Source: Planctomycetota bacterium (GTDB taxonomy: Bacteria > Planctomycetota > UBA8742 > UBA2392). Taken from it: a stretch of 64,000 nucleotides of DNA. The notes below the pieces were generated by a model that did not search any database, was not told the DNA's origin, and worked only from the letters and a program-made list of their open reading frames with translations. The stretch is taken from contig JABTUE010000002.1 of NCBI GenBank assembly GCA_015075515.1, forward strand, positions 186,001-250,000, given 5' to 3'. This document shows, in pieces, positions 9,049-17,632 of the stretch (its first letter is position 1; every line of letters begins with the position of its first letter). Both the position numbers and the translations under genes were made by a program.

Positions 9049-9110
9049 CGCCCCGTTGCGTGCCCGCGAGGCGTTGTGTATCTAGTGGCGCGTCAGTGGC
9101 AGCACCGCAA

Positions 9111-9185
9111 GGCCCCGTCATCTAACGGTTAGGATACGGCCCTTTCAAGGCCGCGATACGGGTTCGAATCCCGTCGGGGTCACCA
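9111..9185 (+). tRNA. tRNA-Glu (anticodon TTC)
   Basis: Complete cloverleaf: acceptor GGCCCCG paired with CGGGGTC, anticodon loop within CCTTTCAAGG giving TTC, T-loop GGTTCGAATCC, discriminator A and an encoded CCA at 9183-9185. Confidence 0.96.
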
Positions 9186-9246
9186 GCATCCGGCGCCTGC
9201 CCGCGCGAATCTCCGCCGCGGGCAGCCGCGCCGACCGGACACACCC

Positions 9247-9321
9247 GGTGGCGTAGCCAAGTGGTTAGGCAACGGTTTGCAAAACCGTCATACGCGGGTT
9301 CGAATCCCGCCGCCACCTCCA
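9247..9321 (+). tRNA. tRNA-Cys (anticodon GCA)
   Basis: Acceptor GGTGGCG pairs with CGCCACC. The anticodon loop reads TTTGCAAAA (GCA). The discriminator is T, as expected for cysteine tRNA, and CCA is encoded. It lies 61 bases after tRNA-Glu, likely in the same transcript. Confidence 0.96.
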
Positions 9322-9482
9322 TTCCTTTCCGGCCACAGCAAGGGCAGCCCGCGGGAAGGCGGGGGTTGGGGGTTGGTACCAATCCAAAACCCCGGCCCCC
9401 GGCCCCCCGCCTCCATCTTCCGGCGGCCAAAGTGGGTCGGCGGCCCCTGCACGCTCCCCCTGCAACACATACGGAGACCACC

Positions 9483-10200
9483 ATGCCCGCACGGCAACCC
9501 GAACGAGAAATGATCCCACTTTGTCGCTGTCGGTCTGGCACCCGAGGGCGGCCTGGCAAGTCCAGCAGGTGATTGCCCACGCCGAGCGCATCCTGGCTGT
9601 GCGCATGCGCATGCTGGAACTCGCGTTGACACCACCGCCGCGCGGTCGCCTGGGCCAACCGCTATCTGCGCGACCTGTCCAAACGCCCCGGCCGGCCCTG
9701 GCGGCGGGTCCGCCGCGACCCCTCCGCCGTCACCGTCGCCCAGACCAACCGCGCCGTCGCTTTGGGCATCAGGGCTGCTGCGACATGGACCGTCTGCGCG
9801 AATCGGCCTACCGCGAAGCCTCGCGGAGGCCGCTCTACCGCCGCACCGGCACGCGCGTGGGGCCGGTGTTCTGGTCCGATGCAGGCGATGATCTGCCGCC
9901 TGGCGCGCGACCGGCGCGCGGGCGGAACTGGCCGGCGAAACACCGCCCGAGCCGGTCACAGAAACAGCCCGGAAGCGGCCGCGCTGCCGGTTGATATGAA
10001 CCCGCCCGCGCCGGAACAGCGCGGCGGAGGCGCTGAAACTGGCCCAAAACGCTGACCAAGCGGCTGGTCAAGCTGGGCCAGGCGCGCATGGCCAACGCGG
10101 GCATCCACCGGCGGGTGCAGGTGGAACTGGCGCGCTGGCGCGGCAACTGCGCTGGACGGTCGAGCAGTTCAACGCCGAAATAGACGCCGCGATTGCCGCG
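9483..10200 (+). pseudogene. Decayed coding sequence, family unknown
   Basis: No intact gene covers 9322-10495. Within this stretch, short protein-like segments appear in shifting frames, e.g. AWANRYLRDLSKRPGRPWRR near 9650-9710, DRLRESAYREASRRPLYRRTG near 9785-9850, and TKRLVKLGQARMANAGIHRR near 10055-10115 followed by a frame change to LRWTVEQFNAEIDAAIAA. This is what a gene disrupted by several small indels looks like. I do not recognise the family; a lost mobile-element or phage gene is possible, given its place between tRNA genes and repeats. Confidence 0.4.
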
Positions 10201-10204
10201 CGGA

Positions 10205-10425
10205 GAAGCGCCGCCGTCCCGGCGGCATAGCGCGGGTGTCTCGCCCGTGGGAAGCGCCGCCGTCCCGGCGGCAGGTTGCCTCGTTTTGCACAGGCCGGAG
10301 GCGGGACGCCTACAGTCTATGCCAGCGGCAAGCCGGCGTCCCGGCGGCGTAACGCGGGGGTCTCACCCGCGGGGGTTACATCCTCTGTGCGCAGGCCGGA
10401 GGCGCGACGCCTACGGTGTATGCCG
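10205..10425. repeat. Cluster of short GC-rich interspersed repeats
   Basis: Two unit types alternate. Unit A (GAAGCGCCGCCGTCCCGGCGGC, palindromic core CCGCCG..CGGCGG) occurs at 10205-10227 and 10251-10273, with a variant near 10329-10348 that shares the following 'CGCGGG..TCTC.CCCG' segment. Unit B (CAGGCCGGAGGCGSGACGCCTAC) occurs at 10291-10313 and 10392-10414. The units resemble intergenic REP/palindromic repeats found scattered in large GC-rich genomes. Confidence 0.65.
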
Positions 10426-10461
10426 GCTGGAATCCGGCGCGCCTGCTTCCGTGACAAGAAT

Positions 10462-10489
10462 GTGACAATGTGAGGCAACCGGCTATCAT
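10462..10489 (+). promoter_or_regulatory. Putative sigma-70 promoter of tam
   Basis: GTGACA (10462-10467), a 16-base spacer and TATCAT (10484-10489), each one mismatch from consensus. The expected start, about seven bases downstream, coincides with the A of the tam ATG, so the mRNA could be leaderless. Confidence 0.5.
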
Positions 10490-10495
10490 GGCGGC

Positions 10496-11263
10496 ATGCC
10501 CGACTGGGATCCCGCGCAATACGAACGCTTTAAAGACGAGCGTTCGCGCCCGTTCTTTGACCTTCTGGCACTGATAGAACCCCGTGCGCTGATGCATTGC
10601 GTGGATCTGGGCTGCGGCACCGGCGAACTCACGGCGCGACTGCATGAACATCTTGCCGCGGCCGCCACCACGGGCGTGGACAACTCGCCGGCCATGCTGG
10701 CCAGGGCCGCGGCCCACGCCAGACCGGGGCTGAACTTCGAACAGGCCGACATTGCAAACTTCACTCCGCCCCGGCCGCCGGATCTGGTGTTCAGCAACGC
10801 GGTGTTGCACTGGCTGGGCGATCACGAGTCCCTGTTTGCGCGTCTGGCGGGCTGGCTGTCACCGGCGGGCCAACTGGCGGTGCAGATGCCGGCCAACAAC
10901 GATCACGCCAGTCACCTTGTGGCGCACGAACTGGCCGGGCGCGAGCCGTTCCGGGCGGCGCTTGGCGGTTACGCACGGCATTGGCCGGTGCTGGCGCCCG
11001 AACAGTACGCCACGCTGCTGCACCGGCTGGGGTTTGCGCGCCAGTCCGTAAGGCTTCAGGTGTACCTGCACGTGCTGGAATCCGCCGACGCGGTCGTGGA
11101 ATGGGTCAAGGGCACGCTGTTGACCGATTACGAAAAGCGCCTGAGCCCGGAACTTTACGCCGAATACCTGCGCCAGTACCGCGCCGCGTTGCGCGCGGCC
11201 ATTGGCGACGCACGGCCCTATGCCTATGCCTTCAAGCGCGTGCTGTTGTGGGCGGCACGTTAG
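10496..11263 (+). CDS. tam: Trans-aconitate 2-methyltransferase
   Basis: 255-residue SAM-dependent methyltransferase matching the Tam family in length and in its N-terminal signature (MPDWDPAQYERFKDER). Tam monomethyl-esterifies trans-aconitate, a by-product inhibitor of aconitase, in the cytoplasm. SAM motif I is VDLGCGTGELTARL (about residues 36-49), and motif post-I ends TTGVDNSPAML. The C-terminal Y..RLSPELYAEYLRQYRAAL segment is also typical. No Shine-Dalgarno is seen before the ATG, and a good promoter places transcription start at or next to it. The stop overlaps the stop of a convergent gene. Confidence 0.85.
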   Translation: MPDWDPAQYERFKDERSRPFFDLLALIEPRALMHCVDLGCGTGELTARLHEHLAAAATTGVDNSPAMLARAAAHARPGLNFEQADIANFTPPRPPDLVFSNAVLHWLGDHESLFARLAGWLSPAGQLAVQMPANNDHASHLVAHELAGREPFRAALGGYARHWPVLAPEQYATLLHRLGFARQSVRLQVYLHVLESADAVVEWVKGTLLTDYEKRLSPELYAEYLRQYRAALRAAIGDARPYAYAFKRVLLWAAR

Positions 11264-12597
11264 CGATAACCCCGGCGGCGGCGCTGGCGCGGCAGGGCCA
11301 CACCGGCGCGGCGGCGGCGGCGCGGCGGCATAGCCTGCCGGCGGGGGCGCGGGCACGGTGCCGGCGCGTACACCGGCGGCGGCGCGGCACGGCGCCGGGG
11401 CCGCAGGGCCGGAAACTGCTGCTGCAGCGCATCCAGCACGGCCTGGGCTGCGTCGCTGTAGCCGCCGTCAGCACCCTTGAGCGCAAACTGCGCGCACTTG
11501 ACCACACCCTGGGCCAGTTTGGCGTTGCCGCCGACCAGATCGGCCACCTCGGCCATCTGGGCCGCAAAGTCGTTCACCGACAGCGGCGAGGCCGTCCACA
11601 GGTCAATGTCCGCGCGTGAACCTTCACCCAGCAGCCTGGTGACGGCGGCGCGGGCCTTTTCCAGCCGTGCCGGGGCAAGTTCCGGCTCGACACTTGCCGC
11701 CAGCGCCAGAATCTGCACCGCCGCGGCCTTGGGGCTGGTGGCGTTGGGTGGCGGACCGGCAGGCTGGGGTTCGGGTTCGGGTTCAGGGACAGGTTCGGGC
11801 GTGGGTTCCGGTGCGGGTTCGGACGCGGGTTCCGGCTGGGGCACAGGTTCGGGTGCGGGGGCAGATTCAGCCACCGCCGCGGGCTTGGGCGCGCCGGGGG
11901 CCTTGGCGCGCACCGACGGCGCGACCCGCACCGACGTGTTGCCTCTGGGCCGGGGAGCACCCGGCGGGGCCGCGCGCTGCGGCACCGCCGGCCCGCCCTG
12001 CGGCGCGCCGGCCAGTTTGGCCTTGTAGGCCTTCCTGTCAAAGATGCCCAGCGCGATCATGCCGCCGGAGATCAGCAACCCGACCAGCGGCCCGGCCAGC
12101 CCTTCGCCGGCCTTTGGGCCGGTCAGGGAAAGAGTCAGCCCGATGCTCTGCAGCAGCGCGCCAACGCCACTGAAGATCATGGCCATCCACCAGCCCGCCG
12201 TCTTGCCCTTGATGCAGAGCACACCGGCCGTGATGACAAAGCCCAGAAACACCAGGCACGCCACCACAATCAGCACGGCAAAACCGGCCAGCGCGCCGCC
12301 GGCACCGGAACCGTCCGTGGTAACAACGGCGCCGACCAGCACAAACAGCACCAGAATGACCACCAGGATCACCAGCAGGCCCAGCCCGTTCAGCACCAGA
12401 AACGGAATGCCCAGCATCAGAAACCGGTGCACGGGCTTGCGGCGCGGAGCCGCCGTGGCGGCATGACCATAGGGCCGCGGACCTGCCGGTTTGGGGGCGG
12501 CGGGTCGGGCGGTCGGCTTTGCACCAGGGGCGGAACCTTTGCCGGGCAGGGCTTTGGCGGGCCCTTTCGGCCCCGGAAGTTTGGGCTTGGGCTGCAT
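11260..12597 (-). CDS. Multi-TM protein with Pro/Glu-rich linker
   Basis: 445 residues, family not recognised. A Pro/Ala/Lys-rich cytoplasmic N-terminus (1-60) precedes four or five transmembrane helices (about 60-205), with a G.V.....AGGALAGF pattern. Then come a basic/proline stretch, a long (P-E)n linker (about 265-310), a helical domain (about 318-415, with ASVEPELAPARLEKARAAV) and a very basic C-terminus of RRRR clusters. The ATG at 12597 is chosen because codon use and the hydrophilic start fit; a longer reading frame upstream overlaps the divergent CoA ligase and is rejected. The PE-repeat linker suggests a rigid spacer as in TonB-like proteins, but no TonB box or domain is seen. Confidence 0.6.
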   Translation of the reverse strand: MQPKPKLPGPKGPAKALPGKGSAPGAKPTARPAAPKPAGPRPYGHAATAAPRRKPVHRFLMLGIPFLVLNGLGLLVILVVILVLFVLVGAVVTTDGSGAGGALAGFAVLIVVACLVFLGFVITAGVLCIKGKTAGWWMAMIFSGVGALLQSIGLTLSLTGPKAGEGLAGPLVGLLISGGMIALGIFDRKAYKAKLAGAPQGGPAVPQRAAPPGAPRPRGNTSVRVAPSVRAKAPGAPKPAAVAESAPAPEPVPQPEPASEPAPEPTPEPVPEPEPEPQPAGPPPNATSPKAAAVQILALAASVEPELAPARLEKARAAVTRLLGEGSRADIDLWTASPLSVNDFAAQMAEVADLVGGNAKLAQGVVKCAQFALKGADGGYSDAAQAVLDALQQQFPALRPRRRAAPPPVYAPAPCPRPRRQAMPPRRRRRAGVALPRQRRRRGYR

Positions 12598-12732
12598 GGC
12601 GACTCCGGACCTTCGCACCGCGCGCAGTTTGCAAAGCCGCCGGGCCGGATGCATCAGGCAAGTGGCGTAACGGCGAAAGCGGCAAAGGGTTTTCCCGGCG
12701 CCGCGCGCTGGCACAATACGGCGGGGGAAATC

Positions 12733-14808
12733 ATGGAGTATGTCTGGAAGCCCGGCGCGGCGCTGATCGAACAGGCGAACATTACCCGGCTGATGCGCAA
12801 GCTGGGCCACGAGCTGACCGGCGACCCGGCCGACGCGCTGGCCCAGGCGCGCAAGTTTGTGGCGCGCACGCAGAAGGACGTGGCCTGGTTCTGGGATCAC
12901 GCCCTGCGCGACCTGGACTTCCGCTGGTTCAAGCCCTACGCCAAAACGCTGGACACGACCAAAGGCAACGCCTGGGCCGACTGGTTTGTCGGCGGCGAAA
13001 CCAACATCGCCCTGAATTGCATTGACAAGTGGGTGCGCCAGCGGCCGTTTTCCGGCGACACGGCGCGCGTGGCGCCCGAACTGGCGGCAAGCGACCCCGA
13101 CCCGCTGCACGCCGCGCGCACGGCCCTGATTGCCGAAACCGAAGACGGAAATGTCCGGCGCTTCACCTTTGGCGACGTCGCCGTGCAGGTCAACCGCGTG
13201 GCCAACGCGCTGAAGCAGCTTGGCGTCAGGCGCGGCGACTGCGTGGCCTGCTACATGCCGATGGTGGCCGAGGTGGTGTTTGCCATGCTGGCGACCCAGA
13301 AGATCGGGGCGATCTTTATTCCGATCTTCAGCGGCTATGCCGCTCCGGCGGTGCGCGAACGACTGGAAGACGCCGGAGTGAAAGTGCTTTTCACCGCCGA
13401 CGGATCCATGCGCCGCGGCCAGCCCTTCGGCATCAAGGAAGCCGCCGACGCGGCCGTGGCGGGGCTGGAGTGCGTCCGGCACGTGATTGTGCTGGCGCGT
13501 CTGCGCGGCGCGATGGACGGTCAACGGTCAACGGCCGGCGGTCAACTGCCCGCATGCCCCATGACACCCGGACGCGACCTGTGGTGGCACGATGCCGTGG
13601 ACAACCAGCCGCCGGAATGCCCCACCGAACCCATGCCGGCGCTGGCGCCGGCGCTGATGATCTACACCAGCGGCACCACGGGCAAACCCAAGGGCACGGT
13701 GCACACGCACGCGGGCTGTCTGGCCCAGATGGGCAAGGAGCTGGGCTACAACTTTGATGTCAAGCACGGCGACGTGTTCTGGTGGTTCAGCGACATCGGC
13801 TGGATGATGGGGCCCTGGGAAATCATCGGCTGCTTCTTTCACGGCGTGTGCCTGGTGGTGTTCGAGGGCGCGCCGAACTATCCCGACCCCGACCGCGTCT
13901 GGGACATGGTGGAACGCCACCACGTGACACACCTGGGCATTTCGCCCACCGCGGTGCGCATGCTGATGCGCGCCGGCGACGAATGGGCCGACAAACATCC
14001 CATGCCGAGCCTGCGCATGCTGGGCAGCACCGGCGAACCCTGGGACCCGGAAAGCTACCTGTGGTTCTTCAACCACGTGGGCAAGCAGCGCCTGCCGATC
14101 ATCAACATCAGCGGCGGCACCGACATTGTCGGCTGTTTTCTGGCGCCGCTGCCGATCATGCCGCTGAAACCGTGCTCGTTGCAGAGCCCCGGCCTGGGCA
14201 TGGACATTGACGTCTTCAACGAAGAAGGAAAGCCGGTGGTGGACGAAGTCGGCTATCTGGTGTGCAGGCAACCGGCGCCGTCCATGACCCGCGGCCTGTG
14301 GAAGAACCCCGAAAAGTACCTGGAAACCTACTGGAGCAAGTTCCCCAACGTGTGGAACCACGGCGACTGGGCCAAAGTGGACAAGGACGGCGACTGGTTT
14401 TTGTTCGGGCGCGCCGACGACACGCTCAAGATCGCCGGCCGCCGTGTCGGCCCCGGTGAAATCGAGGCCGCACTGATCGAGCACCCGGCCGTAAGCGAAG
14501 CCGCGGCGATCGGCGTGCCGGACGAACTCAAGGGCACCGACGTGGTGTGCTTTGTGGTGCTGCACAAGACCCGCGGCTTTGCGGAAAGCGAAGACCTGCG
14601 CAAACAGTTGATCCAGCAGGTGGTGAACGCCCTGGGCAAGGTGGACCGGCCCAAAAACGTGCTGTTTGTGGACGACCTGCCCAAGACACGCAGCGCCAAG
14701 ATCCTGCGCCGGCTGATCCAGAAAAAGTACCTGGGCGAACCGAACCTGGGTGACCTGAGCAGCGTGGCCAACCCCGAGGCGCTGGAAGGACTGGCGCGGG
14801 CACGCTGA
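12733..14808 (+). CDS. AMP-forming acyl/acetyl-CoA synthetase
   Basis: 691-residue ANL-family ligase that activates a short-chain carboxylate to acyl-AMP and then acyl-CoA. It has the AMP-binding P-loop TSGTTGKPKGT (about residues 315-325), the later GGTD motif (ISGGTDIVG), NHGDWAKVDKDGDWFLFGRADDTLKIAGRR-type hinge elements in sequence, and the C-terminal catalytic lysine context PKTRSAKILRR, the site deactivated by Pat-type acetylation in acetyl-CoA synthetases. Length and order match Acs/acetoacetyl-CoA synthetase relatives; the substrate is not fixed by sequence alone. The start ATG has GGGGGA seven bases upstream. Divergent from the Pro/Glu-rich membrane protein. Confidence 0.85.
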   Translation: MEYVWKPGAALIEQANITRLMRKLGHELTGDPADALAQARKFVARTQKDVAWFWDHALRDLDFRWFKPYAKTLDTTKGNAWADWFVGGETNIALNCIDKWVRQRPFSGDTARVAPELAASDPDPLHAARTALIAETEDGNVRRFTFGDVAVQVNRVANALKQLGVRRGDCVACYMPMVAEVVFAMLATQKIGAIFIPIFSGYAAPAVRERLEDAGVKVLFTADGSMRRGQPFGIKEAADAAVAGLECVRHVIVLARLRGAMDGQRSTAGGQLPACPMTPGRDLWWHDAVDNQPPECPTEPMPALAPALMIYTSGTTGKPKGTVHTHAGCLAQMGKELGYNFDVKHGDVFWWFSDIGWMMGPWEIIGCFFHGVCLVVFEGAPNYPDPDRVWDMVERHHVTHLGISPTAVRMLMRAGDEWADKHPMPSLRMLGSTGEPWDPESYLWFFNHVGKQRLPIINISGGTDIVGCFLAPLPIMPLKPCSLQSPGLGMDIDVFNEEGKPVVDEVGYLVCRQPAPSMTRGLWKNPEKYLETYWSKFPNVWNHGDWAKVDKDGDWFLFGRADDTLKIAGRRVGPGEIEAALIEHPAVSEAAAIGVPDELKGTDVVCFVVLHKTRGFAESEDLRKQLIQQVVNALGKVDRPKNVLFVDDLPKTRSAKILRRLIQKKYLGEPNLGDLSSVANPEALEGLARAR

Positions 14809-14933
14809 TCGCGCCGGATTGCGCCGGCTTGTGCTTTGCACGCCGCAACCCGGCGCTAGGATAGCACCGGGGCCACTGACACACCGCGCGCGTCGGCGCG
14901 CCGGCACCCGTGCCCCTTGCCGAGGAATCCAGC

Positions 14934-15914
14934 ATGTTCCATCACCGGTTGGTCCGTTTTGCCCTGTTCTGCGGGCTTGTGGCGGTCGCGCTTGGCGCCG
15001 GGTACACCGCCGGCGCCCAGAGCACACCCAAAAAGGGCGAGCCCAACGATCTTGAAGTCGGCCAGGTCATGCGCGTGGGCAGCCACATCATCACCGCCGA
15101 GGACCTGATCGCGCGCATCGGCGACGCCGAGCGCATGCTCAAGCCTGAGCATCACCTGGTCGCGCCGTCGCTGGCCTATCTGCGCGATGTCGCGCTGCTG
15201 GATCTGGAATCGCGACGGCTGGGTCTGGTGCTCAGCGGCGAAGAAATCGAAACCTGCACCCGGCAACAGATCGAAAACGTCAAGGCCGAGATCAAACGCT
15301 CCTCGCGCGGCATGCTGACCTATGAACAGTGGCTGGAGCAGCAGGGCCTGACCAAAGAAAGCTTCGAGACCTACCTGCTGGAGCGCGCCCCGATCATCCT
15401 GCGCAAGCGCGTGCTGGTCACGTATTTCAGCGAGGTAACCCAGAGCCTGGAGGCCTGGCACATTCTGGTGCGCAACCAGTCCGCGGCCCAGGCGATATAC
15501 GACGAGCTGCGGGTGCTGGCGGCCGACAAGCGCATCCAGCGTTTTGAGGAACTGGCCGTGCAGAAAAGTGAAGACACCAGCAGCAGCATCAACAAGGGCC
15601 GCATCGGGCGCATTTACCGGGATTCGGCGACGCTGGTGCCCGAGGCCGAAACCGCGCTGTGGAACATCAAGGACGACGAAGTCGCGCCGCCGGTTAAAAG
15701 CAGTTTCGGCTGGCATGTGTTTCTGCGCCGGCTGACCCTGACGCCGGCGGCCAAGCCTCTGGCCGCCGAGCGCGACCGCCTGATGAAAGCCGAAGACGTG
15801 AAGGAAGACCTGTTCAACACCTGGGTGCGGCATGTCGGCATCACGCAGAAATACGTGATCGAACGCCGCCTGCCCGGCTTTGACTGCAAACCCAACCAGA
15901 AAGCGAGCAAGTAA
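14934..15914 (+). CDS. Periplasmic parvulin-type peptidyl-prolyl isomerase
   Basis: 326 residues. A signal peptide or anchor (MFHHRLVRFALFCGLVAVALGAG) is followed by a SurA/PrsA-like chaperone segment (about 40-165) and a parvulin domain (about 170-275) with AWHILVRNQSAAQAIYDEL, SINKGRIG and the C-terminal FGWHVF strand. The histidines expected in parvulin active sites are present. Likely role: folding of exported proteins. The ATG is preferred over an upstream GTG because it follows GAGGA and begins the signal peptide. Its stop codon overlaps the start of a paralogue by one base (TAATG). Confidence 0.8.
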   Translation: MFHHRLVRFALFCGLVAVALGAGYTAGAQSTPKKGEPNDLEVGQVMRVGSHIITAEDLIARIGDAERMLKPEHHLVAPSLAYLRDVALLDLESRRLGLVLSGEEIETCTRQQIENVKAEIKRSSRGMLTYEQWLEQQGLTKESFETYLLERAPIILRKRVLVTYFSEVTQSLEAWHILVRNQSAAQAIYDELRVLAADKRIQRFEELAVQKSEDTSSSINKGRIGRIYRDSATLVPEAETALWNIKDDEVAPPVKSSFGWHVFLRRLTLTPAAKPLAAERDRLMKAEDVKEDLFNTWVRHVGITQKYVIERRLPGFDCKPNQKASK

Positions 15915-16906
15915 TGCGCCGTTTCCGCCTGATGCTGGCCGTGCTGGCCGCCGGCGCCGTGGCCGGCCTTGCCGCCGGATACCAGACCGGCGCCCAGGAA
16001 CGCCGTACCCTCAAGGCCAACCAGGTCGCGCGCGTGGGCCAGAGCGTGATCACCGCCGAACAACTGGTGCAGCGGCTGGTCGAGGCCGAAAAGCTGCTGC
16101 CGGCGACCGACCGCCGCGTGGGCCCGGTTCTGGACCTGCTGGTCGCCGAGCGCATGCTGGAACTTGAGGCCGCGCGAATTGACCCCATCACCGGCGGCCA
16201 GATCAAACCGCGCGAGATCCGCCAGGAAGTCGAGGCCATGATGGCCCAGGCCCGCGCGCTGCTGGAGGCTGAAAACAAAAAGCTGCTGGAAGACCAGAAG
16301 CGCGCCGGCCAGCCCCAGCGCCCCTATACCTGGGGCGAATGGCTGGAACTGCGGCTGAAGATCACCGAGACCGAATACGACCAGTTGCTGCAGATCCGCG
16401 CGCGCAACGACCTGCTCAAGCGCATGGTGGTGTGGTACTGGTTCCGCAGTTCGCGCAACATCAACGTGATGGTGATCCAGTGCGCCAGCGAAGACGCGAT
16501 CAAGGATGTCCAGCAGCGCCTGACCGCCGGCGAAGATATGGCCATGCTGGCCGCCGCGCGCAGCATTCACGGCTCGGCCCGCCAGAACACGCCGGGGCTG
16601 CTGGCCGAAATCATCCGCGGCGACGGTTCGCTGCCCAAAACCGTGGACGACGCGGCCTGGAAACTGGAAGACGGCCGCACCTCGGGCATCATCCAGGACG
16701 GCAAATCGTGGTTCATTGTCCGGCGGCTGGCCACCAACCGCCGCATCCCCAACGAGGCGCGCTTTGTGGACCAGCGCGAAGACTGCCTGGCCGCCCCCAA
16801 CGTCAGCGACGCGCTGTTTGAACGCTGGCGCAACGCCGTGGCCAACAGCGGCCTGTATGCCTACGAGGAACGCCTGCCCGGCCGCAACGCCCAGGCCGAC
16901 GAGTAG
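15914..16906 (+). CDS. Parvulin-like paralogue, probably without isomerase activity
   Basis: 330 residues, clearly paralogous to the preceding gene: signal peptide (RRFRLMLAVLAAGAVAGLAAGYQTGAQ), the shared NQVARVGQSVITAEQLV segment, and a helical chaperone region. In the isomerase-like domain (about 190-290) the usual HIL motif is replaced by NVMVIQCAS, and the C-terminal strand reads SWFIVRRL instead of FGWH. The catalytic histidines are therefore missing and a purely chaperone role is inferred. Overlaps its upstream partner by one base, so the two proteins are probably made at a fixed ratio and may form a complex. Confidence 0.75.
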   Translation: MRRFRLMLAVLAAGAVAGLAAGYQTGAQERRTLKANQVARVGQSVITAEQLVQRLVEAEKLLPATDRRVGPVLDLLVAERMLELEAARIDPITGGQIKPREIRQEVEAMMAQARALLEAENKKLLEDQKRAGQPQRPYTWGEWLELRLKITETEYDQLLQIRARNDLLKRMVVWYWFRSSRNINVMVIQCASEDAIKDVQQRLTAGEDMAMLAAARSIHGSARQNTPGLLAEIIRGDGSLPKTVDDAAWKLEDGRTSGIIQDGKSWFIVRRLATNRRIPNEARFVDQREDCLAAPNVSDALFERWRNAVANSGLYAYEERLPGRNAQADE

Positions 16907-16947
16907 CCGCCCTTGGCGCCGGGCGTAACGCGCGCTACAAACAAGGC

Positions 16948-17625
16948 ATGAACGAGCCGGAACAGCCGATCGAGGAAACCGCCGACGACGCCACCAGCGC
17001 CGGGGACATCATCGCGGCCTCGGCGATTCCCCAGGACGCGCTGGCGGCCAAACTCGAGGCGCTGCTGTTCGTGCACAGCCGCCCGGTATCGGCGCGCCGG
17101 CTGGCCGAACTGGTGGGGCTGACGTCGGTGATTCCGGTCAGGCAGGCGCTGGAGTTTCTGGCCGCGCGCTACGACCGCACCGGCAGTTCGTTCACGCTGC
17201 AGAATCTGGCCCAGGGCTACCTGCTGACCACGCGCCCCGAACACGACGAGTTGCTGAAGCAACTCGTGCGCGAACGCGAAGCCCAGAAACTTTCGCCCGC
17301 GACGCTCGAGGCGCTGGCGATCATCGCCTACAAGCAGCCGATCAGCCGCACCGAGCTGGAAAACATCCGCGGCGCCGGCGTGGATCACCTGGTGCGCAAC
17401 CTGCTGGATCGCGGGCTGGTCAAGGTCGGCGACCGTGACTCGGCCAAACCCGGCGCGCCGGCCCTGTATGTCACCACCGCTGAATTCCTGCGCGCGTTCG
17501 GCCTGCGCAGCCTGAACGAGCTGCCCACCGAGGCCGACCTGGCCGTGGGCGCCACCGACGCCGGCGACGCCGAGGTTGACCAGGCCCCGGTGTCTGACCC
17601 GGCCGACGGCGCGCAACCCCAGTAG
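16948..17625 (+). CDS. scpB: Segregation and condensation protein ScpB
   Basis: 225-residue ScpB, the winged-helix kleisin-associated subunit of the SMC-ScpAB condensin that organises the chromosome. Seen: AKLEALLFVHSRPVS near residues 31-45, YLLTTRPEHDELL, the highly conserved LSPATLEALAIIAYKQPISR (about 112-131) and the IRGAGVDHLVRNLLDRGLVK segment. The tail after residue 190 is acidic and disordered. ScpA and SMC are not in the window. The ATG follows a short intergenic gap after the parvulin pair, and the downstream hydrolase begins 7 bases after its stop. Confidence 0.93.
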   Translation: MNEPEQPIEETADDATSAGDIIAASAIPQDALAAKLEALLFVHSRPVSARRLAELVGLTSVIPVRQALEFLAARYDRTGSSFTLQNLAQGYLLTTRPEHDELLKQLVREREAQKLSPATLEALAIIAYKQPISRTELENIRGAGVDHLVRNLLDRGLVKVGDRDSAKPGAPALYVTTAEFLRAFGLRSLNELPTEADLAVGATDAGDAEVDQAPVSDPADGAQPQ

Positions 17626-17632
17626 CCCCGTC

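Noticed and set aside
12598..13524. Long minus-strand reading frame extending the Pro/Glu-rich membrane protein by about 300 residues.
   Set aside because: It lies opposite the conserved CoA-ligase gene and has no family signal; the ATG at 12597 is the natural start.
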